Of a DNA stretch of 64,000 nucleotides, positions 37,882 to 45,669 are shown one piece after another (position 1 is the first letter of the stretch; each line of letters begins with the position of its first letter). The notes beneath the pieces are model-generated. The model was not told the origin of the DNA. It was given only the letters and a program-made list of their open reading frames with translations, and did no database searches. Made by a program: the position numbers and the translations under genes. The stretch comes from Desulfosarcinaceae bacterium. GTDB taxonomy: Bacteria > Desulfobacterota > Desulfobacteria > Desulfobacterales > Desulfosarcinaceae. The stretch is taken from assembly GCA_030066015.1 (NCBI GenBank), contig JASJCL010000004.1:103281-167280 (forward strand), given 5' to 3'.

Positions 37882-38235
37882 ATGAAGTACATGAAGATGT
37901 TGGCCGTATTGTCGCTGGTCGCCGTATTCGCCATGGCGTGCTCCGAGCAAAACCGCACCGTCGGAGAGGTGAACCAGCCCCAGGAAGCATCACAACCGCA
38001 GCAGCAACCCATCCAACAGGCCGTAACGGAGACCCAAGAGGGTCCCGCCGAACTTTCCGGAATCGTGATGGAAACTGAAAAGGGGATCGCCTTGGTGACC
38101 GACACGGACACCTATCTGGTTGCCGGTCAGGATCTTACGGGAATGATGGGTAAACGGATCAAGGTCACCGGTACCATCACCGATGTGGAGGAGTCCCAGG
38201 TGCTCGAGGTGATGACGGTGATCCCACTGGAGTAG
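37882..38235 (+). CDS. Small lipoprotein, 117 aa
   Basis: Signal peptide MKYMKMLAVLSLVAVFA with lipobox AMAC, so Cys20 should be lipidated and the protein anchored in the inner or outer membrane. A Gln/Pro-rich linker (residues ~30-50) leads to a compact beta domain (LSGIVMETEKGIALVTDTDTY, GKRIKVTGTITDVEES), reminiscent of small OB/BOF-type folds. GAGGAGAGG lies just upstream. It stands alone between two terminator-like hairpins. Function unknown; a stress or metal role would be speculation. Confidence 0.8.
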   Translation: MKYMKMLAVLSLVAVFAMACSEQNRTVGEVNQPQEASQPQQQPIQQAVTETQEGPAELSGIVMETEKGIALVTDTDTYLVAGQDLTGMMGKRIKVTGTITDVEESQVLEVMTVIPLE

Positions 38236-38245
38236 CCCACTTGGT

Positions 38246-38278
38246 GCGGCCGTCCGCTTCCCAGAAGCGGACGGCCGC
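38246..38278 (+). terminator. Strong hairpin after the lipoprotein gene
   Basis: GCGGCCGTCCGCTTC (38246-38260) pairs perfectly with GAAGCGGACGGCCGC (38264-38278) around CCA: a 15-bp stem beginning 10 bp after the stop. No T-run follows, so it may terminate weakly or protect the mRNA 3' end. Confidence 0.65.
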
Positions 38279-38435
38279 CTGCGAATCCCCGGCGGTCCCG
38301 CCAGCGGCTTGGCACCCGGCGGACTTTCTGATAGGGGAATGGGGCAACCCATTGGACGAGATAGCGCTCGTCCGACGGCGGTGGACCATGGACCGCCCTG
38401 GACCCAACCACCCCCAACCCCCACGGAGGAGCATC

Positions 38436-38975
38436 ATGGCCAGAAAGTATTTACTAACCGCCTTCAGCGAGGATCGCCCCGGCATCGTCGCCAGTATTTC
38501 GCAACTGATATACGAGAACGGCTGCAACCTGGAGAATTCCGCCATGACCAACCTCTCCGGGGAATTCGCCATCCTCCTCCTCTTCTCCTCCCTGTCCAAC
38601 GGCGACACGACCGATCTGGAGGAACGACTGACCGCTGAATGCCGTCGACTGGAGCGGGACAAGGGCATCACGGCCTTTATCCGCCCGATCGAGGTGGTCG
38701 AACAGGCGCCGAAAGCCGACGTTGAGCGGCGCACCATCCACGTGGAGGGACAGGATCAAGCCGGCATCGTCTACAAGATCAGCCGCTTTCTGGCCGACAA
38801 CATGGTCAACATCAGCCATCTCAACTCGGAAGTGCGCAAATCACCGCAAAGCGGCGCCGACCTTTACACCATGACCATTCAGGTGGAGATCCCCAAGACC
38901 CTGGCGGTATCGGAAATGGCGGAGGGGTTGAGCCAGATCGGCGATGACCTCAATGTGGATGTGACCGTCGACTAG
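38436..38975 (+). CDS. Tandem ACT-domain regulator (GcvR-like)
   Basis: 179 residues with two ACT domains: YLLTAFSEDRPGIVASISQL with ENGCNLENSAMTNLSGEFA, and IHVEGQDQAGIVYKISRFL with NMVNISHLNSEV. ACT domains bind amino acids. The arrangement matches glycine cleavage system repressor GcvR and related proteins, which act by protein contact rather than by binding DNA. No gcv genes are in the window. ATG 38436 follows CGGAGGA. The effector and partner are unknown. Confidence 0.85.
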   Translation: MARKYLLTAFSEDRPGIVASISQLIYENGCNLENSAMTNLSGEFAILLLFSSLSNGDTTDLEERLTAECRRLERDKGITAFIRPIEVVEQAPKADVERRTIHVEGQDQAGIVYKISRFLADNMVNISHLNSEVRKSPQSGADLYTMTIQVEIPKTLAVSEMAEGLSQIGDDLNVDVTVD

Positions 38976-39094
38976 GTGCCGCGCAGGAGCTGCCCACGAA
39001 CGTCCCAAAGGATCCGGGCTGGCAGGCAAGCGGGGCATGGCTGCGGTCCGACCAGGGGAAACCGTTGCGGCCGCCCCCGCTGCCGTGCTGCGCC

Positions 39095-40156
39095 TCAGCT
39101 GAGGGCCGCTACCACGGCCTGACCCAGCTCCCGGGTGGTGGCGCTTCCGCCCATGTCGCGGGTCAGGCAGCCGCCTTCCCGCAAGACACTCTCCATGGCC
39201 GCCACGATGGCATCGTGCACGGGGGGGTGACCCAGGTGCTGCATCATCATGGCCCCGGCCCAGATCGTGCCGAGCGGGTTGGCGATTCCCCGGCCGGCAA
39301 TGTCGGGGGCCGAGCCGTGTACCGGTTCGAACATGGAGGGATAGCGGCGGTCCGGGTTGATGTTGGCGGAAGGGGCGATGGCGATGGTACCGGTGCAGGC
39401 CGGCCCCAGATCGGAGAGGATATCGCCGAAGAGATTGGAACCGACCACCACATCGAAATACTCCGGCATCCGCACGAAGTGGGCTGTCAGGATGTCGATG
39501 TGATACTGATCCACGCTCACCTCTGGATAGGCCGCCGCCATCGCCGCCACGCGACTGTCCCAGTAAGGCATGGCATGATAGATGCCGTTGGATTTGGTGG
39601 CCGAGGTGAGGTGCCTGGCCGGCCGGCTACGGGCCAATTCAAAGGCGTATTTTAGGATCCGGTCTGTGCCGCGACGGGTGAAAATGCTGAGCTGGGAGAC
39701 AACCTCGTTTTCGCTCCCCTCGTACTGAATGCCGCCCACCATGGAGTACTCCCCCTCCACGTTCTCCCGCACCACATAGAAGTCGATCTCACCCGCCCGC
39801 TTGTTGGCCAGGGGACAGGGGACGCCGGCAAACAGTCGCACCGGACGCAGATTGACGTATTGGTCGAACTGCCGCCGGATGGGGATCAATAATCCCCAGA
39901 GCGAGATGTGATCGGGGACGCTGGGAAATCCGACGGCGCCCAGGTAGATGGCATCGAAGGGCTGCAACTGCGCGAGACCATCCGCCGGCATCATCCGGCC
40001 CGTCTTCGCGTAGGTCTCGCAAGACCAGTCGAAGGTGGTCCACCGGAAGGTCACCTCGTGTTGGCGGCCGGCGGCTTCCAGGACGCGAATGCCTTCCGGA
40101 ACGACCTCCTTGCCGATGCCGTCTCCCGGGATGACGGCGATATTCAGTGAATTCAT
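39095..40156 (-). CDS. Tartrate / D-malate dehydrogenase-like (isocitrate-isopropylmalate dehydrogenase family)
   Basis: 353 residues. The beta-decarboxylating dehydrogenase fold shows IAVIPGDGIGKEVVPEG, FDAIYLGAVGFPSVPDHISLWG, NLRPVRLFAGVP, FYVVRENVEGEYS, the metal-binding SNLFGDILSDLGPACTG and FEPVHGSAPDIAGRGIANP. DHISLWGLLIPIRR and the ENVEGEYS loop are typical of the tartrate/D-malate branch (TtuC/DmlA), which oxidises D-malate or tartrate with NAD+ and Mn2+. It would yield pyruvate, oxaloglycolate or glycerate, the last being the substrate of a glycerate kinase such as the one at 3.1 kb. ATG follows AAAGGGGGCCT. Confidence 0.85.
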   Translation of the reverse strand: MNSLNIAVIPGDGIGKEVVPEGIRVLEAAGRQHEVTFRWTTFDWSCETYAKTGRMMPADGLAQLQPFDAIYLGAVGFPSVPDHISLWGLLIPIRRQFDQYVNLRPVRLFAGVPCPLANKRAGEIDFYVVRENVEGEYSMVGGIQYEGSENEVVSQLSIFTRRGTDRILKYAFELARSRPARHLTSATKSNGIYHAMPYWDSRVAAMAAAYPEVSVDQYHIDILTAHFVRMPEYFDVVVGSNLFGDILSDLGPACTGTIAIAPSANINPDRRYPSMFEPVHGSAPDIAGRGIANPLGTIWAGAMMMQHLGHPPVHDAIVAAMESVLREGGCLTRDMGGSATTRELGQAVVAALS

Positions 40157-40384
40157 AGGCCCCCTTTGTGCAGTTCACCGCGCCGTTGAGATGGATACCG
40201 CGGTTCAGCCGCCCTGCCTGCGACCGCTTGCAGGCGGTGGCGCAGGTATGCCCCCTGGTGGGGCTGCCTTCAATGGGGCCCGCCTTAGGGGGTGCGAAGT
40301 AACTGGCGATGGCCGCACGTGTGCGGGCCCCGCAGTGTTTAAGCCGGATGCATCGCGGCACCCGAGGGCGCCCCGGCCAGTTGG

Positions 40385-41812
40385 CTAGCCGTGCCCATAG
40401 GCACGCTGAAGCAGTTCCAGGGGGTGCCACACCGCATAGGGCAAGCGGTGCCGGAACTGAAGCCGGCAGCTCAGACAGTCGGTCACTATGGCTGCGGGTG
40501 CGGCCGCCGCTATCTTCTGCATCAACGGGCGACCAAGTCGCAATGCGTCGGCGTGAAACTGCCGTTTGTAGCCCAGGCTGCCCCCCATCCCGCAGCAATC
40601 CATGGGGCCGCCGACGGACTGAAACGCCAGATCGGGAATCGCCTTCAACAGATTCAGGTAGGGGCTGCCCATGGCCTGTTCCCGCTGGTGGCAGGGCGCA
40701 TAATAGACCATGTGGCCGTTGACGCCGCCGAGCGCCCCATCGAAGCGCCCTTGCGCCTTCAAGGCGGCAAGATACTCCCCCAGGTCGTACACCCGTGCCG
40801 AGAGGGCGATCCGGCCCAGCGGGTCCAGGCCCGCAAACAGTCCATCGTCGCACAAGATGGCGGCGTAGAGCGACTTCTTGACCCGGATGAAGCGCTCGCC
40901 ATCCCCGCCGGCAGTGGCACCCCCAGCGGCGGCCGTATCGGGTACCAAGAGTTCATCCGCACCGGCCTGAACCGATTCCTGGTATGCCGCCGAGTAGCAG
41001 GCGTTCTCCTTGAGGAGTACTTTGAGCAGATATCCGCAGGTCGGGCAGGAGCAGACGATATCGTAGTCCGCTTCTGCCAGGGCGCCCAGGGTGGCGAGAT
41101 TGAAGCGGGCCCGCTTGAGCGTGGTGGCCCTGTCCCCCTCCAGCAATGTGGGCATTCCGCAACACTGCTGGTCGGGCACGTGCACCGCCACGCCGTTGCG
41201 GTTCAGCACCGCCACGGCCGCCCGGGCGACCTCGGGGAAGAGATAGCCGGCGGTGCAGCCCGCAAAGTAGGCCACCTTGCGCTCTCCGTGCGGATGACGC
41301 TGCAGCCCCTTACGGCGCGCCCAGTCAAAGAAGGATTGGGCCGCCAGGGGCGGCAGTTCGCGCTGCGGGTGAATGTCCAGAAGTTTCTTCAGGACGCGGT
41401 TTAGGGCCGGGATTGCCAGCAGCCGGTTGACGAGGCGCGGTGCCGACCCGCCCAGTCGCGCAAAGCGCTGAACGTCGGCGAGGAGGCGCACCCCCATGGG
41501 CATCCCCAGGGCCGCCACCCGCTCGGCCTTGGCTTTGACGACGTCGTTGCGGATGTTGAAGCAGGGGCACAGCCCGCAAAGGGTGCAACTGTCGGCCAAT
41601 TCAAAGAGCGCTTGGCGGGTGATCGGTCGGCGGGCCTCGCACTGCGCATCCCAACCCTGGTACAATCTTGGAAAGAGCAGGCAGCTCTCGTCCATGAGAT
41701 AGCGGCAGGTGTCACAGTCGGCACAGGCGTCGACGATGCGCCGCAAGCGGGCCTCTGCGTCAGCGGGCGGTGGTCGGTGTGGACCGGTTGGGGACCTCAC
41801 TTCATTGGGCAT
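40385..41812 (-). CDS. CCG-domain Fe-S oxidoreductase (GlpC/HdrD-like)
   Basis: 475 residues. N-terminal ferredoxin module with CADCDTCRYLMDESC and CTLCGLCPCFN, then two cysteine-rich CCG domains: CCGMPTLLEGD with an upstream AYFAGCTAGYLFPE and following CSCPTCGY, and CCGMGGSLGYKR with upstream YYAPCHQRE and following DCLSCRL. This is the architecture of anaerobic glycerol-3-phosphate dehydrogenase subunit C, glycolate oxidase GlcF and heterodisulfide reductase HdrD. It implies quinone- or disulfide-linked electron transfer. No FAD partner is adjacent. The start may be ATG 41812 or TTG 41821. It follows the Fe-S domain gene by 15 bp and probably ends the ArsR-headed operon. Confidence 0.88.
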   Translation of the reverse strand: MPNEVRSPTGPHRPPPADAEARLRRIVDACADCDTCRYLMDESCLLFPRLYQGWDAQCEARRPITRQALFELADSCTLCGLCPCFNIRNDVVKAKAERVAALGMPMGVRLLADVQRFARLGGSAPRLVNRLLAIPALNRVLKKLLDIHPQRELPPLAAQSFFDWARRKGLQRHPHGERKVAYFAGCTAGYLFPEVARAAVAVLNRNGVAVHVPDQQCCGMPTLLEGDRATTLKRARFNLATLGALAEADYDIVCSCPTCGYLLKVLLKENACYSAAYQESVQAGADELLVPDTAAAGGATAGGDGERFIRVKKSLYAAILCDDGLFAGLDPLGRIALSARVYDLGEYLAALKAQGRFDGALGGVNGHMVYYAPCHQREQAMGSPYLNLLKAIPDLAFQSVGGPMDCCGMGGSLGYKRQFHADALRLGRPLMQKIAAAAPAAIVTDCLSCRLQFRHRLPYAVWHPLELLQRAYGHG

Positions 41813-41827
41813 CTTGGGCAACCGTCG

Positions 41828-42352
41828 TTACATGTCAAAATGAAAACCATCCATATATTCGGCCAGCCGCTGCTGCGCAGGACCGACAAGGGGCGGACAA
41901 TCCGAGACGCTCTTGACCCCCTCCGCCATCCGGACCGCAAACACCATACAGGTGGCTTCACCGCAGCGCCGGCAGTTGGTTTTCGGAAGCGCCTTGAGAA
42001 TCGTCATCACGCTGGGACGCGGCAGCCCCTCGTAGGACGGTGTCAGGCTGGCCCGCTGCTCCCAGGTGGTGTTGATCTCACGCTTGAGCCATTCGACGAT
42101 TTTGCGGGCCTCCGCCCCATCCCGCAGGGCATTGATCATGATCTTGTCCCGATGGACGGTGATCAGCTTTCCCTGGGATCGGAAGGTGACCGAGGGCGGC
42201 TCCCGTACGTACTCGAAACCACCCAGGCTGGCGTTGAGATAGGGCAGCACCGGCGCGATATCCTGTTCGAGGATGGCCTTGCAATGGACGCTCATGGCGC
42301 CGGGATTGCACTCGGAATTGAAGATCTCCAGGCGATAGGCGTCGAGCAGCAT
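41828..42352 (-). CDS. Fe-S domain protein of the ArsR-headed cluster
   Basis: 174 residues. The N-terminal ~110 residues form an alpha/beta unit of unknown type (MLLDAYRLEIFNSECNPGAM, KLITVHRDKIMINALRDGAEA). The C-terminus holds a four-cysteine [4Fe-4S] motif, NCRRCGEATCMVFAVRMAEG followed by SDCPPL, the 'FeS' domain also seen in corrinoid Fe-S proteins and some reductase subunits. ATG 42352 directly follows AAAGGAGGGGG. It lies between the mini-thioredoxin and the CCG oxidoreductase in a compact same-strand run. It may pass electrons between the two or handle a metal(loid), but no role is established. Confidence 0.78.
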   Translation of the reverse strand: MLLDAYRLEIFNSECNPGAMSVHCKAILEQDIAPVLPYLNASLGGFEYVREPPSVTFRSQGKLITVHRDKIMINALRDGAEARKIVEWLKREINTTWEQRASLTPSYEGLPRPSVMTILKALPKTNCRRCGEATCMVFAVRMAEGVKSVSDCPPLVGPAQQRLAEYMDGFHFDM

Positions 42353-42445
42353 CCCCCCTCCTTTCTCCGCGGCCATCAATGGGCCGGTTGCAAGCGGCCC
42401 CGAGCCCCTCGGCAAACGCCGGGATCAGGGGGCCGCCATATGGAT

Positions 42446-42676
42446 TCACTGTAGCCAGCTCAGCACCTCATCCTGACTGGGAATCTTGCCCACCGACTTC
42501 ACCGCTCCATCCACCACGACCGCCGGCGTGCCAAACACGCCGTAACCGGCGATCTCCATCGCATCGGTGACCTTTTCGACGGATGCCGCCACCCCGCTGA
42601 CGGCCACCGCCGCCCTAACGATCTGCTCCGTTTGATGGCATTTGGGACAGCCCGGCCCCAATACTTTTATCTCCAT
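42446..42676 (-). CDS. Mini-thioredoxin (small redox-active disulfide protein)
   Basis: 76 residues. MEIKVLGPGCPKCHQTEQIV carries a CPKC active site at the start of a glutaredoxin/thioredoxin fold, and the cis-proline region is FGTPAVVVDG. The length matches the family of small redox-active disulfide proteins commonly encoded next to ArsR-regulated permeases. GGAGGAG precedes ATG 42676. It probably reduces a substrate or regulator thiols for the neighbouring permease or metalloid system. It lies 57 bp after the permease stop, same strand. Confidence 0.88.
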   Translation of the reverse strand: MEIKVLGPGCPKCHQTEQIVRAAVAVSGVAASVEKVTDAMEIAGYGVFGTPAVVVDGAVKSVGKIPSQDEVLSWLQ

Positions 42677-42733
42677 CGAATGCTCCTCCATATGATCTGT
42701 CGTTCACCTAGCCATGCGGACCACCGTCCGCGG

Positions 42734-44116
42734 TTAACCGTATGCACCGAAAATAAGGCCGCTGATGGTCGCCATGATGACCACGAGGGTGACGAAAGCG
42801 ACGGTCTTACGGGTGCCGAGAACACTGCGGATCACCAGCATATTGGGCAGACTCAGCGCGGGACCGGCCAGCAGCAGGGCCAACGCCGGTCCCTTGCCCA
42901 TGCCGGCGCCGATCAGACCCAGGAGAATGGGTACCTCGGTGAGGGTGGCAAAGTACATGAAGGCGCCGATGAGGGATGCGCAGAGATTGGCCCAAACGGA
43001 GTTGCCGCCCACCAGGGCGCTGATCCAGCGGGAGGGGATGAGGCCTTCCGAACCGGGCCGGCCCAGCAATAAACCGGCCACCAGCACCCCGGCCAGCAGC
43101 AGCGGCAGCATCTGTCGGGCGACCTCCCAGGCGGCCATGAACCAGGATTCGGTCTCGCCGCGGGTGGAGGTCAACAGCAGGACGAAGGCCACCAGTCCGG
43201 CGGAAAAGGCGATCAATGGTTGATCGGGCCACCCAAGGGCCAGGGCCAGCACGAGACACCCCGCCGACAGCAGCTTGATCAGGCGGACGCCCATCCAGCG
43301 GACCATCATTCCGCCCAGGGCGATGGCGAAACCACCGGCCAGGAGCCATTTGATCTGGAAAATACGGGCCCACAGCGTCTCCGGCTGGCCCGGCCGGCCC
43401 CATGTGGCGGACACGAGCAACCCAATCATGGCGCCGAAGAGGAGGACGGTCTGCCACAGCGGCCGGTCTACCGTCGGCTCGGGCATGTGAATGGCACCGG
43501 CCATTTTGGCGGCGTCTTCTTCGCGAAACAGCACCTGCATGATCAGGCCGATGAGGATGCTGAAGCAGACGGCGCCAATGGCCCGCGCGGCGCCGAGTTC
43601 CGGCCCGAGAATGCGGGCGGTGAGGACGATGGCCAGCACATTGATGGCCGGTCCGGAGTAGAGAAAGGCAATCGCCGGTCCCAACCCCGCGCCGCGCTTC
43701 CAGATGCCGGCGAAGAGGGGCAGCACGGTGCAGGAGCAAACGGCCAATATGGTGCCCGACACGCTGGCGACGCCGTAGGAGAGCACCTTGTTGGCGCCCG
43801 CCCCCAGGTATTTCATCACGGCGCCCTGAGAGACAAAGACCGCTACCGCGCCGGCGATGAAGAACGCCGGAATCAGGCATAGCAGGACATGCTCCTGGGC
43901 GTACCATTTCGCCAGGGCCAGCGATTCCAGCACCGCGTGGCCAAAGCGGTCGCTCTCCATGGGGAGGAAGAAGCAGACCAGGAAACCACCCACAATCAGC
44001 GCCATCGGTTTCCAGAGGATGCGCCAGTCGATCTGGCTGGGTGGCGCGGCTTCCAACGATACATCGGAGGATCGCAGCGTGTCGTTCGGATGGGGTATCG
44101 ATAGGGACTCACTCAT
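42734..44116 (-). CDS. ArsP / DUF318-type permease
   Basis: 460 residues, about 10 membrane spans in two halves separated by a cytoplasmic loop. The signature is FFIAGAVAVFVSQGAVMKYLG then VCSCTVLPLFAGIWKRGAGLGPAIAFLYSGPAINVLA, with the CSC motif in the membrane. The second half repeats it in part: FMYFATLTEVPILLGLIGAGMGKGPALALLLAGPALSLP. Members export trivalent organoarsenicals (ArsP) or other metals. ATG 44116 follows AGGAG. It is 197 bp behind arsR and heads the permease-thioredoxin-FeS-CCG run. The true substrate is not determined by sequence alone. Confidence 0.85.
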   Translation of the reverse strand: MSESLSIPHPNDTLRSSDVSLEAAPPSQIDWRILWKPMALIVGGFLVCFFLPMESDRFGHAVLESLALAKWYAQEHVLLCLIPAFFIAGAVAVFVSQGAVMKYLGAGANKVLSYGVASVSGTILAVCSCTVLPLFAGIWKRGAGLGPAIAFLYSGPAINVLAIVLTARILGPELGAARAIGAVCFSILIGLIMQVLFREEDAAKMAGAIHMPEPTVDRPLWQTVLLFGAMIGLLVSATWGRPGQPETLWARIFQIKWLLAGGFAIALGGMMVRWMGVRLIKLLSAGCLVLALALGWPDQPLIAFSAGLVAFVLLLTSTRGETESWFMAAWEVARQMLPLLLAGVLVAGLLLGRPGSEGLIPSRWISALVGGNSVWANLCASLIGAFMYFATLTEVPILLGLIGAGMGKGPALALLLAGPALSLPNMLVIRSVLGTRKTVAFVTLVVIMATISGLIFGAYG

Positions 44117-44160
44117 GGCCACGTACTCCTGAGGGGGCCGCCGTTTACCGTGCGGGCGGC

Positions 44161-44205
44161 GCCGCCGTTCGGCTAATTAGGCCGCCGTTCGGCTGATTAG
44201 GCCGC
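44161..44205. repeat. 20-bp tandem repeat between arsR and the permease gene
   Basis: GCCGCCGTTCGGCTAATTAG (44161-44180) is repeated at 44181-44200 with one change (TAATTAG to TGATTAG), followed by a third partial GCCGC. A further related AATAGGCCGC lies at 44241-44250. The repeat sits 45-90 bp before the permease ATG. It could be an operator array or RNA element. Confidence 0.75.
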
Positions 44206-44313
44206 AAAAAATGGCGAATCATGACGCCAACAGCTGGCGAAATAGGCCGCCCATAATTTGGCCGATCATATCGCCAGATTCGGATATATGGACATTGCCA
44301 AACACGGGTGCGA

Positions 44314-44661
44314 CTAAGATTTTTGGAGGATTTCATAGCGATCAATCCGGTCGATCTCGGCGACCAGCTCGCAGATCTCCGAGGTGTCGTTCAGCCAGTG
44401 CCGCAGGTTGCCCAGCAAGGCGGCGGCGTATGGGCTCTGACGCCCGTCGGCGCGCACGTAATTGACCCACAGGCCCTCTTTACGCGAGGTCACCAGTCCG
44501 GCCGCCTCCAACAGCTTCAAATGCTTGCTGGTAGTGGACTGGGCGATGCCGAGTGCCGCTTGCAGCTCGCAGACACAGAAGGTGCGCTTCTCCAGCAGCT
44601 TCAACATCTTGACGCGCGTTGGGTCTGAAAGGGCTTTCATGACCTGGATGAATTCTCGCAT
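44314..44661 (-). CDS. arsR: ArsR-family transcriptional repressor
   Basis: 115 residues. Winged helix with MKALSDPTRVKMLKLLEKRT, the metal(loid)-binding CVC of FCVCELQAALGIAQ in the alpha-3 helix (as in ArsR CVC sites), recognition helix QSTTSKHLKLLEAAGLV and wing SRKEGLWVNYV. It should bind its own promoter and release on As(III)/Sb(III)-type ligands. ATG 44661 follows GAGAGG; a TTG two codons upstream is possible. It heads the permease/thioredoxin/Fe-S run on the same strand. Confidence 0.92.
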   Translation of the reverse strand: MREFIQVMKALSDPTRVKMLKLLEKRTFCVCELQAALGIAQSTTSKHLKLLEAAGLVTSRKEGLWVNYVRADGRQSPYAAALLGNLRHWLNDTSEICELVAEIDRIDRYEILQKS

Positions 44662-44679
44662 CGGCAACCTCTCAATATA

Positions 44680-44720
44680 TCGTTATTTGGTGATATAACG
44701 AATTGGCCCAGGGGTGTCAA
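44680..44720 (-). promoter_or_regulatory. arsR promoter with overlapping operator-like inverted repeat
   Basis: On the minus strand TTGACA (44715-44720), a 17-bp spacer and TATATC (44692-44697) form a near-consensus sigma-70 promoter ~20-30 bp before the ribosome-binding site. A perfect 7-bp inverted repeat, TCGTTAT (44680-44686) and ATAACGA (44695-44701), covers the -10 box, exactly where an ArsR repressor would block polymerase. Confidence 0.75.
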
Positions 44721-45058
44721 ACCATATTGTGCATTTGGGCAGAATTGCCTGCCGTCCCTGGCGGCGGGTGGCCGCCGGCAGCGGTGCAGGCTCTGCGAAG
44801 ACGGCCGCCAAGGCACCGTCGGAATCGAAGCTGCCGGCGCTCTCAGAGACCGCAGGGCATCAGCGTGCTGGCGTCCCCGCAGAGCGGCCGCGCTTGCATG
44901 CCGCAGAATGCGGATACACTTTAGTGGTCAGTTGTGATTCGAGAGCCGACGCTGTCGGCCTGGCCCCATCGACAGCGATCCGGGCGGCGTCAGCGGCACC
45001 GATCGCAATCCAAAGCAAGTGGTTTCGGCAGCCATCCCAACGCCACGCGGAAAACACC
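44721..45058. other. 338-bp gene-free stretch between arsR promoter and kefF-like gene
   Basis: GC-rich, with no conserved frame, RNA gene or strong hairpin recognised. It should contain the promoter of the kefF-like gene, which I cannot locate with confidence. Confidence 0.45.
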
Positions 45059-45667
45059 ATGAACAAGATTTTGATCCTGTTTGGCCATCCCGCCTTCAAG
45101 CGCTCCACCATGAACACCGCCATGCGGGCGGCGGTGGAGTCACTGAAGGGCGTCACCTTCCATGATCTCTACGCCGCTTACCCAGACTTTCTCATAGAGG
45201 TGTCCCGCGAGCAGGACCTCTGTGAAGGGCACGACGTCATCATCTTCCAGCACCCGTTTTACTGGTATTCAACGCCGGCCATCATCAAGGAGTGGTTCGA
45301 CCTGGTGCTCGAACATGGATGGGCCTATGGCGCCTCCGGGCACGCGCTGAACGGGAAGCTGACCTTTCAAGCCCTCACCGCCGGCGGCGGCATCGAAAAC
45401 TACCGCGCCGAGGGGTTGAACCAGTTCACCATCCGGGAGCTGACCACGCCCTATCAGGCCACGGCCAACCTCTGCGGAATGGTGTGGCTGCCACCGTTCG
45501 CCGTACTCGGCATCCATCAGGGGCTGCCGGATACCGCGCGGCGGCGCTATGCCGAGGCGTATCGACGCACCCTCGTCGCCCTGCGGGACAACCGCCTGAA
45601 CCTGGATCGGGCACGGCAGTGCGACCTGCTGAACCAGAACCTGGACACCCTTATCAGCGAGGTGTAG
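45059..45667 (+). CDS. kefF: KefF/MdaB-like NAD(P)H oxidoreductase, ancillary to the K+ efflux protein
   Basis: 202 residues. Flavodoxin-like quinone reductase: [16 protein letters not shown] (FMN/FAD phosphate loop), [34 protein letters not shown] and [15 protein letters not shown] are all typical of KefF/NQO-type enzymes. In enterobacteria KefF binds the cytoplasmic domain of KefC and is needed for full channel activity. The stop codon is 2 bp before the kefC-like ATG, which supports the same partnership here. The start codon has only a weak GCGGAAAA upstream. Confidence 0.9.
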   Translation: MNKILILFGHPAFKRSTMNTAMRAAVESLKGVTFHDLYAAYPDFLIEVSREQDLCEGHDVIIFQHPFYWYSTPAIIKEWFDLVLEHGWAYGASGHALNGKLTFQALTAGGGIENYRAEGLNQFTIRELTTPYQATANLCGMVWLPPFAVLGIHQGLPDTARRRYAEAYRRTLVALRDNRLNLDRARQCDLLNQNLDTLISEV

Positions 45668-45669
45668 CC

